The position numbers and the translations under genes are program-made. A stretch of 64,000 nt of DNA from positions 558,001-622,000 of the forward strand of contig NZ_BCUD01000001.1 in the NCBI RefSeq assembly GCF_001591105.1, given 5' to 3'. Positions 36,182 to 43,166 of the stretch are shown piece by piece (position 1 is the stretch's first letter; every line of letters begins with the position of its first letter). The stretch comes from Vibrio nereis NBRC 15637 (GTDB lineage: Bacteria; Pseudomonadota; Gammaproteobacteria; Enterobacterales; Vibrionaceae). Under the pieces are notes generated by a model. The model saw nothing but the letters and a program-made list of their open reading frames with translations, made no database searches and was not told the origin of the DNA.

Positions 36182-36198
36182 TATTTAGTTATAGTGCA
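36182..36198. repeat. 17-base direct repeat, copy 1
   Basis: TATTTAGTTATAGTGCA occurs here between the GNAT and HDOD genes and again, identically and in the same orientation, at 41181-41197 after fabA. Confidence 0.7.
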
Positions 36199-36238
36199 CC
36201 ACAGGCAAGAAAAAGCACTAAGATGTGCATTTTATTAA

Positions 36239-37480
36239 TTAAGGTGTTGTTAAACCCACTCGACCAGGATGGCTGCTACGAATCTTTTTCAATGCATCTG
36301 GCGGCATTTGCACATTGGCAAACCAAAACGGCTTATGCTTTTCAACGAATACATTGCTGCGGTCCAATGTGTCAAACATGGCATAAGTTTGGGCCTGAGC
36401 TAAAGCTACTCCAAAATCACTTCTTTGCAGTACAGGGACGTCATTAAGGTCATCTAGCAAGGCACTTTTCAGATGAAGACTATTAGGTCCCCACTCTATT
36501 TCCTCTACGACTTTCCGAGTTAAACTCTTTTCCAACCTAGAGATTAACTTTGGCAGAATATTCAGATCTGGGGTTATTTCCGCACACGCGTAGTACTCTT
36601 CACGCATGTTGTTTTCACGGTAGGACCTCATCTTATTAATCAGCGCATCTTCGAAAAGCTGTGGAAAATGATTCACTATTGCAAAATAACTGATTGTTCG
36701 CAGCACACCTAACAATATCCCTTGCTCTGGATTTTTTACTTTCGCCTCCTCTAGGCGCATCCGGGTGACATTTGCTGTAAGGATCATATGTTGCCAGAGC
36801 TTAGGTGCAATGGTCTTAGTTACAGGGTTGTGCCATCGTAAAATGGGCTTAATCATTAAGATAGGAAAAAGCGATTTGCAGTTTTCGATCCCCAAAGTGC
36901 CTAACGCAATTGTTGGGTCATTAACACTACGAGACATTTTGCCAATCCGAGCACAAAACTTTTGATCATTAACAAGAGCGATTAAGTTTAAACGGAGTTG
37001 ATTGTCGTTAGTGGTAAGAACGGAAAACTTACTAAAGCTAATAGAAGGAGAATATGCTGTGCTTAAAAAATACGAGAAATCAGGGAATCGACCAAACAGC
37101 TTGATGACTGAGAGATCATTCAAATAACCGGAAATAAATTTCTCAGACTCACTTGCCACTTCTTTTGCAACATTAGTAAGAACTCTTTGCTTTTCTGCTT
37201 CGGCCTGTCTTCTTTCTTTTACCTTTTCGCTCTCACACTCTAATAACAAGCGCTGATTCCTAGTGATTCGCTCTTCTTCTTTTAAAATGACACTGTCACA
37301 AAACTCATTTTGACGGCTCAATGCACTATCCACGTCAGATTGATCAACAAGATACTTATGGCTAACTAGCCATTTCGCATGACGATCTTTAGTAAGCAAT
37401 GCGATTTCTCGCGCTAATGCAGTGGCTTCACTGTTATATTTTCTATTGGTAACTAACAAAACGAATAAGACAAATGTCAC
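36239..37480 (-). CDS. HDOD-domain-like protein with N-terminal membrane segment
   Basis: About 413 residues. A short N-terminal hydrophobic segment is followed by a charged coiled coil (about 60-115) and then an HDOD-like helical domain (about 150-310; IALGTLGIENCKSLFPILM, LWQHMILTANVTRM, GVLRTISYFAIV). HDOD proteins are HD-type relatives that usually lack metal ligands and act in signalling. The start is unsure: the GTG at 37480 has no ribosome site, and six further upstream codons are open and hydrophobic. It may be a member unique to this accessory stretch. Confidence 0.65.
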   Translation of the reverse strand: MTFVLFVLLVTNRKYNSEATALAREIALLTKDRHAKWLVSHKYLVDQSDVDSALSRQNEFCDSVILKEEERITRNQRLLLECESEKVKERRQAEAEKQRVLTNVAKEVASESEKFISGYLNDLSVIKLFGRFPDFSYFLSTAYSPSISFSKFSVLTTNDNQLRLNLIALVNDQKFCARIGKMSRSVNDPTIALGTLGIENCKSLFPILMIKPILRWHNPVTKTIAPKLWQHMILTANVTRMRLEEAKVKNPEQGILLGVLRTISYFAIVNHFPQLFEDALINKMRSYRENNMREEYYACAEITPDLNILPKLISRLEKSLTRKVVEEIEWGPNSLHLKSALLDDLNDVPVLQRSDFGVALAQAQTYAMFDTLDRSNVFVEKHKPFWFANVQMPPDALKKIRSSHPGRVGLTTP

Positions 37481-37517
37481 TATTGATAAAATGATCTATA
37501 TTTTGTGACGCTATCGC

Positions 37518-37826
37518 TCAGTTTGCAATATGAATCCGTATGTATTTTTCCGGTTGCTTGTATTTAAATCGCTCTCCCTTCTTTATTGCTTTCTTGCCTA
37601 CTTTGCATACATAGTGATCGCCAGTACCTCTAACTCGTCTTATCTTCGCCCATTTATCTTGATGAACAAACTCAATATATAAATCACAATAACCAGATGC
37701 ATCTTGTTTAGATAACTGGCGCTCGATGCGTTTCTTCAGCTTTTTAGCTATTTTGTTATGACTTGAGTCATCAACTGCGATTGCTCCATGGGAAATAAGC
37801 AAGGAAAATATAAGTAGAACTCTCAT
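37518..37826 (-). CDS. Secreted small protein resembling the TolA C-terminal domain
   Basis: A 102-residue protein with a clear signal peptide (MRVLLIFSLLISHGAIA-V) and a perfect AGGAGGT ribosome site seven bases before this ATG. The mature part follows the TolA domain III layout: basic helix KIAKKLKKRIERQL, strand with first Cys (YCDLYIEF), strand turn GTGDHYVCKVGKKAI with the second Cys, and a final strand YIRIHI. There is no membrane anchor or TolA helical arm, so it would be free in the periplasm. The match is by pattern only; the function is unknown. Confidence 0.7.
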   Translation of the reverse strand: MRVLLIFSLLISHGAIAVDDSSHNKIAKKLKKRIERQLSKQDASGYCDLYIEFVHQDKWAKIRRVRGTGDHYVCKVGKKAIKKGERFKYKQPEKYIRIHIAN

Positions 37827-37930
37827 TATTGATACCTCCTGCACCCAGAATATCAAAGGTGCAGGTTTGAGAGTAAACGAATGGATATCGGATAGAGGTA
37901 TGGAAGGGAAATCAGTAACTAATATGTCTA

Positions 37931-38242
37931 TCAGCCAGACTTTTTTGTGCCTTTAGAACGAAAACCTTGATGAGGAAAAACATTTCGAATGCGCTGCTGT
38001 ACTTTCTTTGGCACTTGCTTAGAAAAGTGAAGTTTTGTCCCTGTACGTTGTTGATACACTTTAAGCTCGCCATCGAACGGAGTGTGCTCTGCAATATCAG
38101 TGACATTGTGTCTGAACGTGGGAGGAAAATGCCCTTTTTCTTTTACAATTTTGCCATCTTCAAATTTCACCTTTAGCACTGGCCTATCTACAGCAACTAG
38201 CCAAAAGATGATTGCAGCAGCAATTAATATTACATAGAGCAT
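37931..38242 (-). CDS. DUF3634 family membrane-anchored protein
   Basis: A 103-residue protein: one N-terminal membrane helix (residues 2-17) and a basic cytoplasmic-type domain with VKFEDGKIVKEKGHFPPTFRHNV (key G-x-I-x-x-x-KG-x-FPP), the DUF3634 hallmark. The function of the family is unknown. It is 11 bases after matP on the same strand and probably co-transcribed with it. Confidence 0.82.
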   Translation of the reverse strand: MLYVILIAAAIIFWLVAVDRPVLKVKFEDGKIVKEKGHFPPTFRHNVTDIAEHTPFDGELKVYQQRTGTKLHFSKQVPKKVQQRIRNVFPHQGFRSKGTKKSG

Positions 38243-38253
38243 ATGCCTTCCCC

Positions 38254-38700
38254 TTAATCTAACAGTTTAGATAAGTCTTCTTTTAAATTATTGACTGTCC
38301 TACTCGCCTTTTCACTGCGCGATGCTTCTGTTAACAAGTACTCAATCGCATCTGACAAGGTACAACCAAGCTCGTTGGCTCGGTAAGATAACTTTTCCCA
38401 CACGCGGTAATCTAAATCGATAGATTTCTTCTTCGTGTGGATTTGTTCGGCGTTAAAATGACGCTTGCGCTTTGCCCGAATAGCTTGCTTGAGTTTATTA
38501 TCTAGCTCTTGGGACATGTGGTTGTCTATCCACTCTAGAACTTGTGTGGGTTGATGCTCAAGTTTGCGTAACTCATTGACAGCAGCATCTGCTTCGCTTG
38601 AATCAATGTGTCGAGTGATTGACTCACCGGCTTTCCATTTATTGATGAGGTAATTCCATTTCCAACCACATTCTAAGTTTTCAAGCTGTTGATATTTCAT
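38254..38700 (-). CDS. matP: Macrodomain Ter protein MatP
   Basis: A 148-residue DNA-binding protein that organises the terminus region by binding matS sites and interacts with the divisome through ZapB. The N-terminal helical domain (GWKWNYLINKWKAGESITRHI) and the C-terminal ribbon-helix-helix part (KKKSIDLDYRVWEKLSYRANELGCTLSDAIEYLL) match E. coli MatP (150 residues). Its presence next to four exact matS sites is consistent. A one-mismatch matS lies 28 bases before its ATG. Confidence 0.95.
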   Translation of the reverse strand: MKYQQLENLECGWKWNYLINKWKAGESITRHIDSSEADAAVNELRKLEHQPTQVLEWIDNHMSQELDNKLKQAIRAKRKRHFNAEQIHTKKKSIDLDYRVWEKLSYRANELGCTLSDAIEYLLTEASRSEKASRTVNNLKEDLSKLLD

Positions 38701-38728
38701 TAATTCACAGTTTCCGTTAACTTGTTAG

Positions 38729-38741
38729 GTGACAGCGTAAC
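38729..38741. promoter_or_regulatory. Near-matS site upstream of matP
   Basis: GTGACAGCGTAAC differs from the matS consensus at one position (A for C). It lies 28 bases before the matP start codon, where it could allow autoregulation, but a single such near-match in 64 kb could also be chance. Confidence 0.4.
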
Positions 38742-38872
38742 TCTATCCTCTATGAGTTACAATCCCTATTGTAATCGAAAGTCGATCAAGATCATTAGAA
38801 TAAATTATCGGTATCTCGCACTTACCTTTTTCTATATACTTTCACCCAATTTTCCATCTATGAACCAAATCA

Positions 38873-40519
38873 ATGAATCAAGAAAGCTGGTGCTCAGTAA
38901 CGCCACAATATTCACAGTACGATGAGGCTATCAAACGTTTCTCGTCACTAGAACACGTTGATTTTATCGGCATCCAGCCACGATTAAGGCAATCTTTAAA
39001 TACGTTTACATCACTACAAGGTTTCACGAGAGCTCTGATTATCAACTCGATTGATAATGCTTTCTATCGTAACCTAATCAAACGTTCTCTAGAGCAAGCT
39101 GACTCACATAAATGTGTGCATGTTACCGAATCTCTTACATCCCAGAGTTTACTCGGTTCATACATGTGTAACGAAAATGGTGATATAACGACGTTTAATG
39201 AGGGACTGCTACATAAAGCCGACAACGGTTATTTGATTATTCCAACCAACTTAATTTTGGCAAACCCAGTAAGTTGGCAAGCTCTAAAAACAGTTTTACT
39301 TGGCCAAGAATGTAGCCCTGTCAACGTAAACCCACAAAGATTAGCCAAACACGAGCCAAGTCAGTCTTTTGATGTGAAAGTCATTATTGTGGGTGATCGT
39401 GACCAAATATCTGATCTTGAATGCATTGAACCAGAGCTGTACAACGGCTTAGCGCTTTATACAGAAGTGGAAAATGAGCTGGCCTTGGATGCCTCTAGCA
39501 TCGAAAGCTATTTAGGCTACCTAGCTTGGATAATCAATAGCTATTCAATCCCTGAGTTAACATTTGATGCCATTCATCGAGTGATGGCTGCTGGTGCTCG
39601 TTATACTGAAGATCAGGACTACATGCCTATTGAAACTCTATGGTACCTGTCTCTTTTCCAAGAAGCTTGCTTACACACTGATGGAAAGAACCTTACATCA
39701 GATAGTATTGAGAATGCGGTCGCCAATAAATACCAACGAGAATCGTATTTATCTGAACGAGCGCTGGCAGACATTACAGAAGGACAAGTTGTCATCGAAA
39801 CTCGTGGTGAGTGTATTGGACAGGTAAACGGTTTAACTGTGATTGATGTACCAGGCCACCCTATGTCTTATGGTGAACCAGCTCGAATCTCGTGCGTGAT
39901 TCACTTTGGAGATGGTGATATCTCGGATGTAGAACGAAAAGCTGAGCTTGGTGGTAACCTACATGCTAAAGGCATGATGATCATGCAAGCATTCGTCAGC
40001 AGTGCTTTACAACTAGACGAACCTTTACCCTATTCAGCATCCGTTGTTTTTGAGCAATCTTATTGTGAAGTAGATGGGGATAGCGCGACTCTAGCCGAGC
40101 TTTGTTCGTTTGTTAGCGCGCTGTCTGAGTACCCTATTAATCAACAAGTCGCGGTCACAGGTGCGGTTGACCAGTTTGGCCGAGTACAGGCCGTTGGTGG
40201 TCTTAACGAAAAAATAGAAAGCTTCTACCACGTATGCCAACATCAAGGATTAACTGGTAAACAAGGCGTCATTTTACCAAAAACAAACTTAAAACATCTT
40301 GCGTTAAACAAAGACGTTGTCGAGAGTATAAAGAACAATGAATTTCATATTTGGTCTGTCTCTACAGTTGACGAAGCTATCCCTCTTATTATGGGCAAAC
40401 CTTTCCGAGGCGATGATAAAGAAAGCGTTATTAGCAAGATTGCCCAACGTATTGAAAACTTTGAAAGACATGAACAGCCACCAGGAATTGTGGAACGCAT
40501 CAAAAACTGGTTTTCTTAA
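38873..40519 (+). CDS. Lon-like protease (LonH/YcbZ family)
   Basis: A 548-residue protein with a C-terminal Lon S16 protease domain (about residues 330-520). The probable catalytic Ser lies in DGDSATLAEL and Lys in GGLNEKIESF. The N-terminal half resembles the ATPase part of LonB-type proteins (ADNGYLIIPTNLIL as a Walker-B-like segment), but no Walker A P-loop is visible. The lonH-fabA neighbourhood is conserved in gammaproteobacteria. The start ATG has no ribosome site; homology supports its position. Confidence 0.88.
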   Translation: MNQESWCSVTPQYSQYDEAIKRFSSLEHVDFIGIQPRLRQSLNTFTSLQGFTRALIINSIDNAFYRNLIKRSLEQADSHKCVHVTESLTSQSLLGSYMCNENGDITTFNEGLLHKADNGYLIIPTNLILANPVSWQALKTVLLGQECSPVNVNPQRLAKHEPSQSFDVKVIIVGDRDQISDLECIEPELYNGLALYTEVENELALDASSIESYLGYLAWIINSYSIPELTFDAIHRVMAAGARYTEDQDYMPIETLWYLSLFQEACLHTDGKNLTSDSIENAVANKYQRESYLSERALADITEGQVVIETRGECIGQVNGLTVIDVPGHPMSYGEPARISCVIHFGDGDISDVERKAELGGNLHAKGMMIMQAFVSSALQLDEPLPYSASVVFEQSYCEVDGDSATLAELCSFVSALSEYPINQQVAVTGAVDQFGRVQAVGGLNEKIESFYHVCQHQGLTGKQGVILPKTNLKHLALNKDVVESIKNNEFHIWSVSTVDEAIPLIMGKPFRGDDKESVISKIAQRIENFERHEQPPGIVERIKNWFS

Positions 40520-40540
40520 CGCGATAAAAGCGAATAATAT

Positions 40541-40576
40541 TACTGGTTGGAGTTGTTTAGCGTACACCTGTTCACT
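40541..40576 (+). promoter_or_regulatory. FadR-like and FabR-like operators of fabA
   Basis: TACTGGTTGGAGTTGTT (40541-40557) resembles the E. coli fabA FadR site. Directly after it, AGCGTACACCTGTTCACT (40559-40576) resembles the FabR palindrome. Order and spacing are as in E. coli. FadR would activate and FabR repress fabA according to fatty-acid status; this is inferred from similarity. Confidence 0.7.
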
Positions 40577-40610
40577 AACATGCGCCTATCAAAAATCGGA
40601 GTAATTGATA

Positions 40611-41129
40611 ATGCAAAACAAACGTGATTCTTATAACCGCGAAGATCTTCTAGCTTCAAGCCTAGGTGAGTTATTTGGTGCTGGTTACCCTCAACTTCCA
40701 GCTCCTAACATGCTTATGATGGATCGCATCGCTAAGATGTCTGAAACTGAAGGTGACTTTGGCAAAGGTCTTATTTTAGCGGAGCTAGATATTACTCCTG
40801 ACCTATGGTTCTTCGACTGCCACTTCCCAGGTGACCCTGTAATGCCAGGCTGTCTTGGTCTTGATGCAATGTGGCAGCTTGTTGGTTTCTTCCTAGGCTG
40901 GGTTGGCGGTAAAGGTAAAGGCCGTGCTCTTGGTGTAGGTGAAGTTAAGTTTACGGGTCAAATCCTACCAACAGCTAAAAAAGTAACATATGAAATTCAT
41001 ATGAAGCGCGTAGTGAACCGTAAGCTAGTTATGGGCCTTGCAGATGGTCGTGTGCTAGTTGATGGTAAAGAAATCTATGTAGCGAAAGACCTAAAAGTTG
41101 GCCTTTTCCAAGATACTTCTGCATTCTAA
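40611..41129 (+). CDS. fabA: 3-hydroxydecanoyl-ACP dehydratase/isomerase FabA
   Basis: A 172-residue enzyme of unsaturated fatty-acid synthesis, the same length as in E. coli. The catalytic His71 (DCHFPGDPV) and Asp85 (GLDAMWQ) are present. The frame could begin at a TTG at 40605, but GGAG at 40598-40601 and homology favour the ATG at 40611. It has its own promoter region with FadR/FabR operators and its own terminator. Confidence 0.97.
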   Translation: MQNKRDSYNREDLLASSLGELFGAGYPQLPAPNMLMMDRIAKMSETEGDFGKGLILAELDITPDLWFFDCHFPGDPVMPGCLGLDAMWQLVGFFLGWVGGKGKGRALGVGEVKFTGQILPTAKKVTYEIHMKRVVNRKLVMGLADGRVLVDGKEIYVAKDLKVGLFQDTSAF

Positions 41130-41143
41130 GTGCTTTAGTTTTT

Positions 41144-41170
41144 AAAACGACTCTCAGGAGTCGTTTTTTT
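41144..41170 (+). terminator. Terminator of fabA
   Basis: A ten-base perfect stem (41144-41153 with 41158-41167), loop TCAG, T-run 41164-41170. Confidence 0.93.
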
Positions 41171-41180
41171 AGCTCACACT

Positions 41181-41197
41181 TATTTAGTTATAGTGCA
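41181..41197. repeat. 17-base direct repeat, copy 2
   Basis: Identical to 36182-36198 in the same orientation. It lies between the fabA and rmf terminators. Confidence 0.7.
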
Positions 41198-41209
41198 TTA
41201 AGTAATAAC

Positions 41210-41231
41210 TAAAAAGCCCCTTTCGGGGCTT
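41210..41231 (-). terminator. Terminator of rmf
   Basis: A seven-base GC-rich stem (41214-41220 with 41225-41231) and loop TTTC; on the minus strand a U-run follows (complement of A 41211-41215). Confidence 0.85.
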
Positions 41232-41258
41232 AGTTCCTACTGTATGTGGATTAAATCG

Positions 41259-41432
41259 TTATTTGTAGAGACCAGAGTGTTTGTCTTCCCTGGCATCGCG
41301 CCAACCACCAAGCCAATAGGATCGAGCGTCCATCTGTTGATATGGACATGCCTCCATAGAACGGCCATTTAGACCTGCTTTATAACCTTGAGATTGCGCT
41401 CTTTCCAGGCGGTCACGCTTTTGTCTCTTCAT
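41259..41432 (-). CDS. rmf: Ribosome modulation factor
   Basis: A 57-residue basic protein (MKRQKRDRLERAQSQGYKAG at the start, then GRSMEACPYQ and WLGGWRDAR) closely matching E. coli RMF, which dimerises 70S ribosomes into inactive 100S particles in stationary phase. GAGGAC stands ahead of this ATG. A longer frame from a TTG at 41450 is not supported. It is monocistronic with its own terminator. Confidence 0.95.
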   Translation of the reverse strand: MKRQKRDRLERAQSQGYKAGLNGRSMEACPYQQMDARSYWLGGWRDAREDKHSGLYK

Positions 41433-41547
41433 AGTGTCGTCCTCATACAAAAAAGTGTTTCTAACGTACTACTATTAAATTTATGTGGAGCTTTTGTGAC
41501 TCCACAATTAAGAATCGATCAAAATTACGCTGATCTCAAGGTATAAA

Positions 41548-41582
41548 AAAAGCACAGGTACAAAAATGTGAACCTGTGCTTC
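41548..41582 (-). terminator. Terminator of the DUF3466 gene
   Basis: A ten-base perfect stem (41550-41559 with 41572-41581) with a 12-base loop; the minus strand then has a U-run. Confidence 0.85.
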
Positions 41583-41597
41583 TGATGAAAATTTATT

Positions 41598-43160
41598 CTA
41601 TTTTCTACGGAACCCGATAAGACCTAGCAGTGTCAAAGCCCACAGTCCAAATGAAGCACCTTGGCGTTCAATGCTTTCCTTCTTGCGCGGACGCTCGGAA
41701 ATATCGCTCGCAGATGCGCCATTCACTGGCACAAGCTTAACCGCAACTTTCGAAGCACCAGATGCACAACTTGCGTCGATATCTGAATTATCGAATCCAC
41801 CAGCACAGTAATAAGCCGTACCTGCAATCACACCGGCATCATTAATATCTTGAGCATCAACGATTCGGTAAGCGTTGTTTGCTGCAATACCATTTGTTAA
41901 GTCATCAAGATACCAACCGCGGTTATTGAAAATTGACGCATTTGGTGAATTTTCAATTGGGGCCACAAATGCTCGTTTTGCTCTAGGCTTACCGCCATTA
42001 CTTTCGCTATGTCTTTCGTAGTCGATTTGACCAACGACGACATTATGGTTGTTGATTGCCCCTGCTTTTCCGTTAGCGCTTGAGAAGAAAATATCCCCTG
42101 CAAAGCTCTTAGAGCTCGGTGACGCAACATTCGGTACATAAAACAAACTATTAGAATAGGCATTCCCATTTGGCACTTTGTACTTAGCAGTACCGATAGC
42201 AATACCAGAGTCGTTTACAGACGTCAGAACAGAGTTAAGGTACTTGTCTTCATCGTTGTAAACGCCGATTAGCTTTTCCGTTATCGTGCCAATGCTAGCA
42301 CCCATGTCACTAAGCTCTATTTCCCAAACTGCGGCAACAGGAGTCTCGTTACTACTCGCGTTATACCCCACAGCATAGACAGTGCCGTTTACATCAGCGA
42401 TATCGCGTGCGCTGCCCTGTGGAATAGAACGGCCACTTACCACTCCCTCCGTTTTAATCAGGACGGGCTCTGCCGCTGTACCATTCCAAACTGCTGCCTG
42501 GGAACGAAAGTCAGAGGCATTACTGGTACTAAAGGAAACGCTTCCTACATACAGGTCATTGTGCTTGGCAAACACTTTACTCTGCACACCTGTTCCCTTC
42601 TTAAGAACTGTAGTGCCTACGTAAGCTTCAGAGCGGTTCTTCAAGCTGTCTTTGTAATAAGTACCAAGCGCTTCTCCATTCTCATCAATTTGATTAATGA
42701 TTACGTTATCTTCAGCACCTTGGACATCAGTACCTTCAACAAACGCGAGAGAGTTGTTTACACTTCCTTCTTTGGCATAACCATCATAATACTGATGATC
42801 GGCCCACTTCTCACAAAGCGTATTTGAATAACCAAGGTAACGATCACAATAGTTTTCAAACCCTGAACGACCATCATCTAGATAGTCATAACCGTATTCC
42901 ATCAGGAATGGCGATTCATTACGGTAATCAAACCCTTCTGGATTTACTTTTTGCTCGAAGGCAATCTTATAATCTGCTTCAGCACAATCTGTACTGAAAC
43001 AACTTGTAGCACCTGTTGCTGGAGATATAGCTGTACCAAAAGTCTCACTATCCCCAACGGTTGGTTCATTGTGATAAACATTATAAAGAGCTGCACTGGC
43101 ACTAAATGACGCAGCAACGGTTGCTGCTACCACTGAAAACTTAAAAATTTTACTACTCAT
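41598..43160 (-). CDS. DUF3466 secreted protein with CTERM-like sorting tail
   Basis: A 520-residue protein with a Sec signal peptide (cleavage near SASA-A, residue 23). A long region of repeated beta-propeller-like units carries recurring DINDAG/NDSGIAIGTA patterns. The C-terminal tail (GASFGLWALTLLGLIGFRRK) is a Gly start, hydrophobic helix and Arg-Arg-Lys end, as in GlyGly-CTERM/rhombosortase-type signals. Surface attachment or secretion is the likely fate. The family function is unknown. It follows uup by six bases on the same strand. Confidence 0.82.
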   Translation of the reverse strand: MSSKIFKFSVVAATVAASFSASAALYNVYHNEPTVGDSETFGTAISPATGATSCFSTDCAEADYKIAFEQKVNPEGFDYRNESPFLMEYGYDYLDDGRSGFENYCDRYLGYSNTLCEKWADHQYYDGYAKEGSVNNSLAFVEGTDVQGAEDNVIINQIDENGEALGTYYKDSLKNRSEAYVGTTVLKKGTGVQSKVFAKHNDLYVGSVSFSTSNASDFRSQAAVWNGTAAEPVLIKTEGVVSGRSIPQGSARDIADVNGTVYAVGYNASSNETPVAAVWEIELSDMGASIGTITEKLIGVYNDEDKYLNSVLTSVNDSGIAIGTAKYKVPNGNAYSNSLFYVPNVASPSSKSFAGDIFFSSANGKAGAINNHNVVVGQIDYERHSESNGGKPRAKRAFVAPIENSPNASIFNNRGWYLDDLTNGIAANNAYRIVDAQDINDAGVIAGTAYYCAGGFDNSDIDASCASGASKVAVKLVPVNGASASDISERPRKKESIERQGASFGLWALTLLGLIGFRRK

Positions 43161-43166
43161 TAGACG

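Noticed and set aside
35240..36238. Possible integron cassettes or attC sites near the GNAT gene
   Set aside because: No paired attC-type core sites or repeated VCR-like palindromes were found.
38722..38925. 67-codon plus-strand frame before the Lon-like gene
   Set aside because: Overlaps the Lon-like start in another frame, has no ribosome site, and covers promoter sequence.
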